Under the pieces are notes generated by a model. The model made no database searches. It worked only from the letters and a program-made list of their open reading frames with translations, and was not told the origin of the DNA. Positions 9,350 to 20,060 of a stretch of 64,000 bases of DNA are shown one piece after another. How positions within the stretch are numbered: the stretch's first letter is position 1; the number at the start of each line of letters is the position of its first letter. Source of the DNA: Hemileia vastatrix (taxonomy: Eukaryota > Basidiomycota > Pucciniomycetes > Pucciniales > Zaghouaniaceae); assembly GCA_030280995.1 (NCBI GenBank), contig JASXTE010000001.1, positions 1,525,501 to 1,589,500 on the forward strand, read 5' to 3'. Both the position numbers and the translations under genes were made by a program.

Positions 9350-9548
9350 AGGGGGTATCAAAGTTAGACATTTGAAATTATTTAAAAGGTATTTTACAAC
9401 ACAAAATAAAGTCACAAACTTGACATTAATTCTCAGTAAAAAAGGTGTTTTTGGGGAACTATCTGGAATATTTTAAAAAATAATCATGGTTGATTTGGTG
9501 AAAAAAAAGGTATTTTGAAATGGGAGATTACTAACTTTGATATCCCCT
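9350..9548. mobile_element. 199-bp Harbinger-like MITE
   Basis: Terminal inverted repeats AGGGGGTATCAAAGTTAG and its complement CTAACTTTGATATCCCCT bound 199 bp, flanked on both sides by AAT (9347-9349 and 9549-9551). A second copy lies at 52409-52608. No coding capacity. The ends and target preference match the larger Harbinger elements of this window. Confidence 0.85.
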
Positions 9549-10254
9549 AATAAAAGTATATTGAAAAATAAAGATGACAATGATGATTTGAACATGTATG
9601 TACAAATTTCCATCAAATTAGTCCAATTATGCAATTTTTTTTGCATTAATTTGCCGTTTTTGTTCCAATCATCACTTATGCTAATGTCCATCAAAAAATT
9701 ATCTTTATGAATACAAATTGCATAATTGACAATAATGGAGGATAATTGAGCACCATATGATCTTAACACCACAGGACATTAGGTTCTTATGTATTTAATT
9801 CTCAATTTTCTCTACTTTATGTCATTTTGTATCTATTTGTGCAGATTCAATATCTACCCTTCAACATGACATGTTTCACTTTGTTTTTCCCGTAGCCCAT
9901 TTTGTCTCATATATCATTTTCTCCACTTTCATATGTCCCACATATTAGGGGGTGTCAGTTCTGGCAAATCCGCACTTACAAATCCGCACTTAAATTTGAC
10001 CAAATCCGCACTTAAATAAGTGCGGATTTCCAAAACACACTAGCCCCAATACTGGTGGATTTCAAAATGAAATAAGTCACTTATTTCACTCAAATCCGCA
10101 CTTTCTCAACCAAAAGTGCTGATTTCACCATCAAGTCCCATTTCACTGATTTGTCAGCATCATCCCATTCATACGCAGCACTCCGCAGCATAACACTTCA
10201 TAACTCAAAACATCGTACATCACTTACATCTTCATATCATATCATATAAGAGTT

Positions 10255-10884
10255 ATGCCTTCCTCACTTTCAAATCGTGATAAATTACATAAAGCAATGA
10301 CTTTCATGGCTCTTGAACTGTTCTTGGACTCTGATTGCGATTCTGATTCTGATCTAGAAGAAGATTTTGTCTTTTTATCAAAAATGGCCACAAAACGTTA
10401 CCTTCTTCCCAGAAAGCCTCAAGTACTTCATACCCCCAAGTACACCATCCAAACACTTCTTAAACTATCTACACCCAGTTTTAGAGAGCTGTTCAGGACT
10501 TCTCAGGAATGTTTGCTTAAATTGCTTGAGCTTATTCAGGATCATCCCATATTTCACAATAATTCTCAAAACGAACAACAACATCCTTCAATTCAATTGG
10601 CCATCACACTATGTCATTTGGGTTCAAATGGTAATGGAGCCGCTTTGAAACGTTTAGAAAATGTCTTTGATTTAGGGTATGGTTCAGTTAACACTTATAC
10701 CAAACAATGTATCACTGCCATCAACTCCTTGTAATCTCAACTTCTCACCTGGCCAACAAAAGAAGAGTGACTTGAATCATCTCAGGTTATGCAAGCAGAG
10801 GGCTTCCCAGGATGTATTGGTTTTGTTGATGGAACTGCTATTCCTTTGAGCCAGAAACCTGCTCAAGGTGGAAACAATTACTTT
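10255..10884 (+). pseudogene. Harbinger transposase, N-terminal half (copy A)
   Basis: Colinear with exon 1 of the intact gene at 20683-21320, starting MPSSLSNRDKLHKAM and reaching the first catalytic block GFVDGTAIPLSQKP and QGGNNYF, after which the sequence leaves the gene. Two stops interrupt it: TAA at 10732-10734 (GAA in the intact copy) and TGA at 10768-10770 (CGA in the intact copy). The second Asp and the Glu of the DDE triad are missing, so no activity is possible. Confidence 0.9.
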
Positions 10885-11092
10885 CACATTCTTGTCAAAA
10901 ATTTTCACCAAAATATTTACAAGTCAAAAAAATTCTATATCTGTTTTAAAAAATTGGCAATACTCTCCCCTGCATTTTATTGAAGCAAGGGGTGGATATC
11001 ACCAAAATTTTTCTAAGTCATCAATTTCACATGTCAGATTTGAAAATTTGGCAATACCCCCCCCTGCATTTTATTGAAGTAAGTGGTGGAAG
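10885..11092. repeat. Minisatellite units beside the dioxygenase gene (copy A)
   Basis: Two units and part of a third, inverted relative to 2421-2850, sharing GGCAATAC, CCCCTGCATTTTATTGAAG and ATCACCAAAATTTTT. They join the transposase fragment directly at about 10884. Confidence 0.8.
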
Positions 11093-11389
11093 TCATCTAA
11101 ATTTAATATAATTACGTAAATTATTAAATAAATATCTAATATATATCAATTTCCCTAGTTTAAAGTAATGACAATCCCTTAAGCCAAAATGCAGATCAAA
11201 TCTAGAAACAAAAGTTTGGGACTTTCCACAGGTATAGGCTAGAGGAACCCCATGAAATAAATAAATGTTATCATGATTACCATTTATACAACACAAGGTT
11301 GTGGGCCCATTACTTTAGTTGAGGAAATTGATACATAAAAAATATTTATTAAAAATTTACAAAAAAATATAAAATTTTCAATGACAACT

Positions 11390-12016
11390 CTAATCCCCAT
11401 ACTTTTTGGATCTAAATAAAGTTTTTTTAAATCGATTAACTTTACCTTCTTTGATTACCTTATTGATTCTTTGAATCAACTTATGACTGATTTGAAATGA
11501 GCAACCAAAATGTGTTAAATGTTGACAGGATTCCAAACCAGGAAGAGCTTTGGTCGTTTGATGATTATCCTTAGAAGAATTCCAAATAGTTTCGATGATA
11601 CCATTTCCCAAACCAAAATCAATGATGCACCGGTGGTCTGGAAAATATAAACCATGTAATTTGATTTTAGCTGGAGATGGTATTGGTTGGCCAGTAATCG
11701 GTTTGATATATGAGAATATACCAAAAGTAAGAAAATTGGTGTCCTTGGTATCAGTGTGAATTTTATTGTGAAATCCAGAATGAGTGATAATAACATTAGA
11801 AAATAAAAGATATTTGTGGCTGATATCTTCCCATTCGGAGTCACACTAATTCGGTATTCCAACTTTGGTTGCAAGTTCATGATTTTTTTCAAATGCTTTA
11901 TTACAGTGCTTTTTGAGTCGAAGAGCAAGAAAAGAGTTAAAGGAAGGTAGAGTGTCCCATAAGCAAAAATCTTCATCTTTTTGAGCTTTAGTGATATTCT
12001 TGAGCAACGAATACAT
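11390..12016 (-). pseudogene. Tet-like 2OG-Fe(II) dioxygenase (copy A)
   Basis: Same length and frame as the copy at 1494-2120, read on the minus strand from an ATG at 12016 (MYSLLKNITKAQ) to the stop at 11390. The proposed metal ligands are kept: H-T-D in the block corresponding to HID, NHQTTKALP, and THFGCSFQIS. One internal stop, TAG at 11846-11848, stands where copy C has TGG (Trp). The Arg codon CGA is intact where copy C has TGA. Thus each copy is broken at a different place. N-terminal exons upstream of 12016 were not found. The 300 bp downstream (11093-11389) are conserved in copies C and D but have no recognised function. Confidence 0.6.
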
Positions 12017-12128
12017 GCCTATATAATTGAAATGCCTAGATAATAATCATATAAGAGTTTCAGAATCCTTATCCTCTAAATATGCAATATAAAAATGTGA
12101 AATAAGACAAGTGAAATTCGGAAAAAAG

Positions 12129-12445
12129 GCTCAACTTCAAAGGTCAAAATCTCAGCAACCACTGAACCTAATTCATACCTGTTTGAGGGAAATGAACGAT
12201 ATGCTTTAGTAGAATCTTCAGTTAAAGGACATGTGATTTAAATAAACCTAACCCTAATTTGTTACATAAAAAATGAAATAAAAATTTAAATTGGGAAAAA
12301 AAAGGCTCAACTTTAATGGTCAATATCTCAGCAACCACTGAATCAAATTCAAATCTGTTTGTGGGAAATGAAAGGTAGCCTTCAGGAGAATCTTCAGTAA
12401 AAAGAACATTAGATTTGAATAAACCTAACCCTAATTCCGAGTCTG
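12129..12445 (-). repeat. Tandem ~175-bp units upstream of the dioxygenase gene (copy A)
   Basis: Two units beginning GGCTCAACTT and containing TCTCAGCAACCACTGAA, GAATCTTCAGT and CCTAACCCTAATT, the inverted equivalent of 1086-1410. Each unit contains two telomere-like hexamers (CCTAACCCTAA), too few to be a telomeric tract. Confidence 0.75.
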
Positions 12446-13712
12446 ATTTTCAAAATTTTACAAAAACTTGAAAAGTGGTAATGAAGATGAGATCAAAAGG
12501 AGTTTTATAAGTTCACTGTTATCCAGATAAGAGTCATACATATATTTAAGTATGAACTTTTCATAAAAGGAATGAGATATCATATAGGCATGAAAAAAAG
12601 GAGATGAAACTTACCTTGATTGAAAAGTAGGAAAAATAGAGTGAGAAAGATTGATGTTGGAATTGTGGGGAAATTGAATATGGAGTAAGTGAAATGCATA
12701 AAGAATGTGCAATGTATGTGTTTCAATGAAATGGAGCCAAAAAAAAGTGAAATAAGGGAAAGGGGGGATAATGACCATGCCAAGGAGGGATGAAGAGTAG
12801 GGTGATGGAGCTAAAAAAGAAAGTAAAGAGGGAGAGAAAAAAAAGGTTAATTATAACATTGAAATCCAAAATAACCACTTACAAAAAAAATTTAGATAAA
12901 AAAAATAAAATAAACAGAAAAAAACAAAAAAAAATTATAATTAGTAATCAAAAAATCAAAAAAAAAGAATAAAGTGACTTACCTGGAGAGATGAGATGAC
13001 AAAATGAATGAAACCAAATTGTTTGAGGGATGTTGGAGGAGAATAGGAAAAGGATATGAGGGATGAATGAAAAAAAAAATCACTGACAAAATATGCAATT
13101 TCAGAAAATATGCGATTTCATGTTGAGCTGGTGAAAGAAAACCAATGAGCCATCCAAAAAAAAAAAATCACCGTAAATTCCAAAAAAAAATGAATATGCA
13201 ACAAACCAAAATACCAACCCAAGTGAATGAAGTACACAAAGAGGACATTTGGAGAGTACAAAATGGTATGGGAAAGAAAGGGATGGTGTGTCCAACATGT
13301 GGTTTTGAAAAAAAAATCACGAAAAAAGTGCTGATTTGAGGTCAGAACTGACACCCATAGAAAAAAGATTAAGAAGTAGAAGAAATAAGTAAAAAAGGAT
13401 GTAAACATGCCTGGTCAAAATATTGAAAATGTCAGGAAGGGGTGTGTGCCGAGGATTGATGGATAGGTAGCGAGGAAGGTCAGTGTGTCACATGTGACAG
13501 GGATGGGGTAAGAAAGGAAGGGATGTTTTGTGGCCAAAATGTGGTCGTGAAAAAAAACGGGAAAAAAGTGCTGATTTGAGGTCATAACTGACACCCTTTT
13601 TTGAAATAAGTGACTTTTTTGCAAAATTTAAGTGCTGATTTGTAAGTGCTGATTTGGTTTGAAATCTGCACTTAAGTTAAGTGCGGATTTGCCAGAACTG
13701 ACACCCCCTATT

Positions 13713-15869
13713 ATTTCTTCCTCTTCCTCTTCCTTGCACAATTGTTTCATCCTGCAAAATATTCCCCTCCTCTCCTTATCTTGTGAGATGAGTCCAGACA
13801 CCTCTTTTGACTTAGACAAGCAAATCTCTAAATCATGGCTTAATGTCAGCCTAAAGCCAGTCTTTTAGTTTTTAACTTTAGTGTTTCATTACATGTTGCA
13901 ACCTAAACCTCTTCATTGTTTCTCAACAATGATAGCAAATGAGATCATTCGAGAATCAAGGAATTGACTCATTCTTCAATGTGCAAGGTTTTGAATACAA
14001 TGAATATGAATATGTGATCTCAAGTCCATAAAAGATAATGTGAGCAATAGAATCTCATTAAAATTACTTGGATTGATGCAATTTCATGTCAAAACTTGCT
14101 ATTTTCCATTAGCAAATGTGATGATAGTAGGTGAGTTCTCATTTATTCAAAATAAATTGCATAATAAAGTAAATGATTTTGATGATTGTACATGCAAAAA
14201 ATTATTCATAATTATAAAAAAAGTTGGAAAAATGAATGTGAACTGTTCATTCTTATGGGGTTAATAAGTTCTGTTCTTGGTTACTGTCATTATGAAGAGG
14301 GAGAAGGTAAATATGAAATTGGGATGTAGAATAATAAAAGCAGGGCTAGCTTGTGAAAGCCCACTACCCGATTAAATTGAAAACTAGCAGTATTTGAAGT
14401 AAAAAATATGCAAGTGAAAAATTGGACTAGTTGGTGTAAAGTGAGGGGCAAAGTCAGGAGGAAACTACTACTTTTAAGGCAACAAAATCACAATTTTCAT
14501 GGCAGAAACAATGCTATTTCAAATTAAAAATTATCACTGTTTCTAATTAGTGATGCTGCTATTTAAAATCAGAAATGTTGCTAAAAAAGTGACACAAGGA
14601 GAGTAAGGACATATGGAGTTAATGATGCATGACTGTGGAACTCCAGCTTTAGTTCACATTTGCAAATTCATATTGAGTACTATTTTGAATGATTGCATAA
14701 AAAGGCCAATCAGCCTAATTTTTTAATGTTGCACAACATATGCTAATTTAATTTTTCAAGAACAATTGTAAATGCTCTTACACCTTGTAAACATAAGAAT
14801 ATTATTTTGAAATCTTCTATTTTTTGAATTAAATTTGTCTGAACTATCTTACTGTTTTTTTGATTGAAGGAGTTCTTAGATTACTTGAAGGATTTTATAA
14901 ATATGTTTTACATTATAAACTGGTATTAATTAAAATGAACTTATTATGCAACTTCCAAGTACTTTTCCTTAATCACCTAAGCTTCATGTATTAATTTTTT
15001 TTTGTTGTCAGACATATTTGCCTAACTCTCTTTTGCAAAAACACAAAGTGTCTGAAGATAAAACCATGGTTAAAAATATAAAATTATTAATTTTTACAAT
15101 AAATTTTACTACAGCTGATGTAAAATAGCTTGAAGTTTTTTCAAAAGAATTTTTTTTTTGGTTCATCCATCCCACTCAATCACACTATGCATACTTCCCT
15201 CCTCCCCTCACATGTACTCTCAAAACCTCTCACCCTTTCCCATTAAAGTTTGAATCTTGTTCGATTTCCTGTGGTATGGTCTTTTATTTCTCTTTTTGTA
15301 TATTTTCCTTGCCTTTCCTCTTCTTTATTTAGTTATGCTCATATGTTTATTTTGCATAATCCCTCAATCATCCTATTCTATCTGGTTCTTCCCAGGAAAT
15401 TCTCTCATATTTTTATATCCCCAATGATACTTACTCCTGGAAGGTTTTTTTGGGGGGCTTTTCTCCATTTTATTTATTTATTTATTTATTTATTATATTT
15501 GTTAATCACTTTTCACTATCTATGCTGAATTCAAACCTTACTAAACCCCTATTATTTTTCTCCACTAAATTCCTTCTACCAGTTTTTTTCTTTCACTATT
15601 TGTTTTGTTTCAATCCATATACCTTAAGCAATACAAGCTAAAACTATCATATACTTCTTGTTGCCCTTTTTTGTTTTAAAGTGGTATATTTATAATAATA
15701 ATTATATATATTTTTATTTTCTCACTGTTTTATTTATTTTCATGTCTCTGGTTTCAATCTTTTATTATTTTTTAGTTAACTCTTTTTTGATAGTTTTGTC
15801 AAAAGTATAGGACAATATTTAAGCTTTATGTTATGTGAGACTTTTTGAAAGGGGAATAACCAAGTCAAA
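13713..15869. other. AT-rich intergenic DNA, no gene recognised
   Basis: No supportable gene. Contains a short (TTTA)n run at about 15473-15495 and many A/T tracts. Open frames here have low-complexity translations. Confidence 0.45.
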
Positions 15870-17063
15870 TTAATATGATGGGATCTCAAACCTTACCAAA
15901 TATTCCAAATAAACATGCCACAAAAAAGGTACCAAACCCACCATCAAAAAATGAAATTCACCTACTCTGGACTGGTGTATTTCAATAGAATATTTTTCCC
16001 CAGAAATGTCTTCTTTTAGGTCAAAAAATTCATTAAAAAACTTCCCTTCTTTGTCATGATTACTCAGCTCTAGGTACAGAGATTCCAACTTGTAGATTTT
16101 ATTCACATAATAATTAAGGGAATATTCATACAAGTGAATATGTGACTTAACAGAACTGAATAAGTCTCATAATAATACACTTACCCTTAATCTTCATCAC
16201 CTTTCACTTTTGTTGCAATGAATTTTTTCAGTTTCCTGGTTTCATTTGTTTTGGTTCAGCTCCCAGCCTTGAAATTGCATAACATTTTCAATCACATAAC
16301 ATTTCTAAGATTCTGTCTCAGTAAAATATTTCATCTTTTCTTCATCTTTTAATTGCATCACTCATTGTCAGTTCTTATACTTCTTCCTCCTCAGCTCTCA
16401 AGGTAAGTCACTTTCTCATTTTTTGCTATTTAATTTACAATAAAAATGTCTTATTTTTAACTCTTTTTTTCATCAATTTTTTTTAAATTGTTGATTGAAA
16501 TTTTCTTTTTCCCCCCCTTTTTCCACTTTTTTTCGTGTTTCTCAATCTTCTTTGTTCTTGTTTTGTTGAATTTTTGGTGTTTTTTGGTCATTTTTAGGGG
16601 TTTTCTCCTCTTTTGGCCTTTTTTTTCTCTATTGCTAAATCACCTCAGAATCATTTGGAAAAAAAATTAAAAAGTAGTTTTCAAGCATTTTACACTTGTG
16701 TTTAGGTTTTTTTAGACTTTTTTTGATAAAAAAATTTGAAAGATTCAGAGACAGTTTGGAAACATTTTTCAAGAATTTTCCAGTGATTTTTAGATGTTTT
16801 TGGTCCCTTTTTTTTGGAGAATTTTGGATACTTTTTATTTAGAACATTTTAGCACATTTCTGGGAGCTTTTGGAACTTTTTTTGCAACCTTCTGCAACAT
16901 TTCTGGGAGCTTTTTTTAACATTTCTAGGAACATTTGGTAACATTTTTTGGGACTCTTTGGACTATTTCTTTCAGGTATTTTGAGGAAACCTTTTAGATT
17001 TATTTTTTCCAATTTTTATTATTTTTCATTTAGATTGATTTTACTTTTGTTTTTTAGATAAAA

Positions 17064-17165
17064 ATGACTGAGATTCAAGAGTTTTTCAACTGGATTTATA
17101 AGGTAAGAAATAAAGTTAATGTACAAAATAAAACATTAGGTATCCAAATAAAAGTATGGGGTCTA
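17064..17165 (+). pseudogene. Remnant of dioxygenase C-terminal tail (copy E)
   Basis: About 100 bp align with the last codons of the dioxygenase genes (ATAAGGTAA, then AAAGTTAAT, AAAACATTAG, ending AAAAGTATGGGG). The downstream ~300 bp also match the 3' flank of copies C and A, including CATGATGACATTTGCTTTCC. The catalytic core is absent. Confidence 0.5.
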
Positions 17166-17563
17166 ATATATGTTGTCAATTTTAATTTTTATCTAATGAA
17201 TAAATGTTTAAAAGTTTATATATTATACTATACTTACTTAAATTAATTAGCCATCAGTCCATGTGTCATATAAAAATAATCATGATGACATTTGCTTTCC
17301 TCATGAGGTTCATGTATACACTTTTTTTGATTTCATTGACTTTGGTCAAAGATGATTTCCATTCACATTTTTACTTGAATTTTAATTATTATAAGATTTT
17401 TTATTATCTTATAAGAGTTTTAAACATTTTAATTTATGCAATGAACTTAAATTTTGGAAATCTAGGCACCTACTTCAATAAAACACATGGGAGGGTATTT
17501 CCAAAACATTTTTTGTCTTAAATTATTTTTGACTTTGAAAAAATTTGGTTATCTGAACCATCT

Positions 17564-17835
17564 GAGGATGAATATAGAATTTGAGAGAAAATGAAAGAAA
17601 ATGGTCAATTAAAAAAAGAAAAATTCATAAACATAATTGATAGAAAGTTAGATAGTATGATTGAGGGAGTAAGACCTAGATTATTAGATATCAGTATTTT
17701 GGTTGGAAAAAAAACTTTGAACAGTTTAAATCTCTAAGTATGAAGATACAAGAGTTTTTGGAAGAATTTAATGTTGATATTAAAGAAGAAACTCAGAAAA
17801 AATGTATTAGAAGTTATTTAAATTTAAACCAGTAA
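17564..17835 (+). other. Unidentified coding-like remnant
   Basis: A Lys/Glu-rich stretch reads through two frames with a probable +1 shift near 17710 and one stop at about 17582, ending with TAA at 17833-17835 (CIRSYLNLNQ). Its composition is more protein-like than its surroundings, but no family is recognised. Confidence 0.3.
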
Positions 17836-19443
17836 AGCAAGGAAATATTTAATATAAGCATTGGATTTATTTGCATTCACACAGGTAAGTAAAAAATTTT
17901 CTTCTCATATTTTTCAGAATTTAGCTGCTTCATTTTTAGTTAATTGAGTTATAACTGAATTTTTGCATTTTCAAATTTAAATAAATTAATTTTAAATTTT
18001 TCCTTATCCTCCCCTTAGATCCTAGCCTTGTCAGATGGGGAGTAAATAAGAAATATAAAAAAATTACAAAAATAGTTTAAGCTTAAAAACATGGAATCAT
18101 TGAGATGAATTTCAGAATATTTAGTTGGTTCTTCAAATTCAGGAGATTTAAGTTAATTAACCAAAGGAAATTCTTGAGTATTGAGTTGAGGTTTTCAGAA
18201 AAAAGATGTATTTCAATGTTTTTCATCATCTTTGGTGACTCCAAATCCAGTTTAAGAAGAAGCCATTGTTTCTTACTTGTATTTTGCTTCATAATTTTTG
18301 AATCTTTTTCTTATTTAATTTATTTTCAAATCCATTTCACCTCTATTTTGGATTTAACTCCATTTCTAGTTGGTTAAGGCTACTCAATTTTGAGACAGGT
18401 GGCCAACCAACTTGAGTGGACTTTGATATAAGTGGTAAGGATAGAAATTAAAGCAGAAAAATTTAATAAAGAAAGGAATAGAAAGTAAGAGAGCTACTGT
18501 GATGTGAAGGAATTAAATTTTATTTGAAAAAGAATATGGAGAGAAGTGATTTTATGTATATTACATGGGTTAGAATGTAAGGAAGCTGATGTGCAGTTGA
18601 CTGGGAGGATGTGGTTATTTGTGGGATGAATTGTGGTTTGGAAAATTTTACATAATTAAGGTGTATTTGACCCCATGTTTGAGACCCAAAGTACCAAATC
18701 AGCCATGTTTCATGGTGTATATGTGTGGCATTTTTAAATGAAACCTTCTAGGTGTATTTGGTAAGGTTTGAAACCCCTTAATATGCATGGATCCTTATCC
18801 AGTCCTGATTCTCTACTATATTGGAAACAGATTTATTAAAATATGAATGCAGTTGTTTCTTGATCCTTCAAGATATCTAAGGAATGTTTGACCTATTAAG
18901 TTGGAGGATCAAGCATGTGAGCATTTTAAAGTTATGATTTACTAAAAACCCTCAGATTATTTTATAGACTTACAGCATGAATCGACTCAACAACACATTC
19001 ACAAATTTTCTATCAAGACCATAGCTAATAAATTGAATTTATGAATTAATATGTATTGGAATACCATATAATAGGGGGTGTCAGTTCTGGCAAATCCGCA
19101 CTTAAATTAAGTGCGGATTTCAAACCAAATCAGCACTTACAAATCAGCACTTAAATTTTGCAAAAAAGTCACTTATTTCAAAAAAGGGTGTCAGTTATGA
19201 CCTCAAATCAGCACTTTTTTCCCGTTTTTTTTCACAACCACATTTTGGCCACAAAACATCCCTTCATTTCTTACCCCATCCCTGTCACATGTGACACACT
19301 GACCTTCCTTGCTACCTACCCATCAATCCTCGGCACACACCCCTTCCTGACATTTTCAATATTTTGACCAGGCATGTTTACATTCTTTTTTACTTATTTC
19401 TTCTACTTTTTAATCTTTTTTCTTGTTATGTGCCAGTTTCATA

Positions 19444-19530
19444 ATGCCTCCCAGACATTCCAAATCTCAAAAGGTAACTCAAAAATCTGCTTCGTCACAA
19501 AAGTCTCCTCGTAAAGCAAGGATTACATAG
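19444..19530 (+). pseudogene. N-terminal remnant of the Myb/SANT-like gene (copy B)
   Basis: A 28-codon frame beginning MPPRHSKSQKVTQKSASSQK, basic and Ser-rich like the N-terminus of the copy C protein. A matching stretch at 57289 in copy D, where ATG has become ATA, continues into recognisable Myb/SANT-like sequence. It lies convergent to the transposase, as in copy C. Confidence 0.5.
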
Positions 19531-19613
19531 AAAAAAAATCAGTGACTTTTTCTATTACTTACAACTGTTTTTACAGAATTGAAAACTATGTTTCAGCTAA
19601 TATTTTATGGAAG

Positions 19614-19647
19614 TGAACTCTGTTCTTCGCCCGAAGAACAGAGTTCA
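19614..19647. repeat. Perfect 34-bp palindrome
   Basis: TGAACTCTGTTCTTCG is followed by CC and then by its exact reverse complement. The 16-bp arms with a 2-base loop could form a very stable hairpin. It lies between the transposase 3' end and the terminal repeat of copy B. No equivalent was seen in the other copies. Confidence 0.9.
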
Positions 19648-20060
19648 TCCTCCTATTTTCACACTCTGTTTGCACCAATCTCCATCCCTTTCAATTCTAT
19701 CAACACATGCTTGTCTTCCCTCCCCATGCCTTTCGCTATCCTCCCAGCCCCATTGTATGCCATCCTCTTTTGATCCCCATTTCACCCCTCTCAACCTCTC
19801 CCAGACCCTTTTCTTCATTTAAAATGCCTCGGAACCCTTAATCTTCCCTTCCAACTCTTTCCCAACCTTTGAGTGACTGAAAAAATATGCGTTTGCTGAA
19901 AATATGCGATTTCATGTTGAGTTGATGAAAGAAAACACAGAGAGAAAAAAAAATAAGACTTTAACAGCAAATTCAAAAACCAAAAAAATATGCAAAAAAA
20001 TTTACCATTCTCAGTGAATAATACATGCAAATTGATAATTTGAAGAGAAAGAGAAAAAAA

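Larger units (their letters stand above)
9947..13709 (+). mobile_element. PIF/Harbinger element, copy A (rearranged, dioxygenase inverted)
   Basis: Complete element of 3763 bp with termini AGGGGGTGTCAGTTCTGGC and the inverted counterpart, flanked by ATT at 9944-9946 and 13710-13712. Both ends carry several copies of AAATCCGCACTTA or AAATCAGCACTTA. It holds the N-terminal half of the transposase (plus strand), then a switch at about 10884 into the minisatellite and the dioxygenase gene on the minus strand. The transposase C-terminus and the Myb/SANT gene are absent. The block 13146-13357 is a second copy of the 3' subterminal region at about 13390-13600. It therefore looks like a recombinant that was nevertheless mobilised between intact ends. 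Confidence 0.85.
15878..18777. mobile_element. DNA transposon with 8-bp flanking repeats carrying a dioxygenase-gene remnant
   Basis: The ends share a perfect 17-bp inverted match TCAAACCTTACCAAATA just inside GGG termini, and the element is flanked by TTAATATG at 15870-15877 and 18778-18785. An 8-bp duplication is typical of hAT elements. The left end reads two bases longer than the right before the repeats align, so the exact boundary is open. Inside lie a sequence matching the 3' tail of the dioxygenase gene, one minisatellite unit (about 17466) and splice-site-like GTAAGT after a CT-rich leader at about 16400. No transposase was recognised. An open frame at the left end (minus strand, 15960-16133) is coding-like but unidentified. 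Confidence 0.55.

Noticed and set aside
11515..11976. 153-codon minus-strand frame overlapping the dioxygenase gene
   Set aside because: It is a different frame of the same segment; only the other frame has the dioxygenase motifs and is matched in copy C.
12249..12445. Telomere-like CCTAACCCTAA
   Set aside because: Only two hexamers per unit, within a transposon repeat present in several places; not a telomeric tract.
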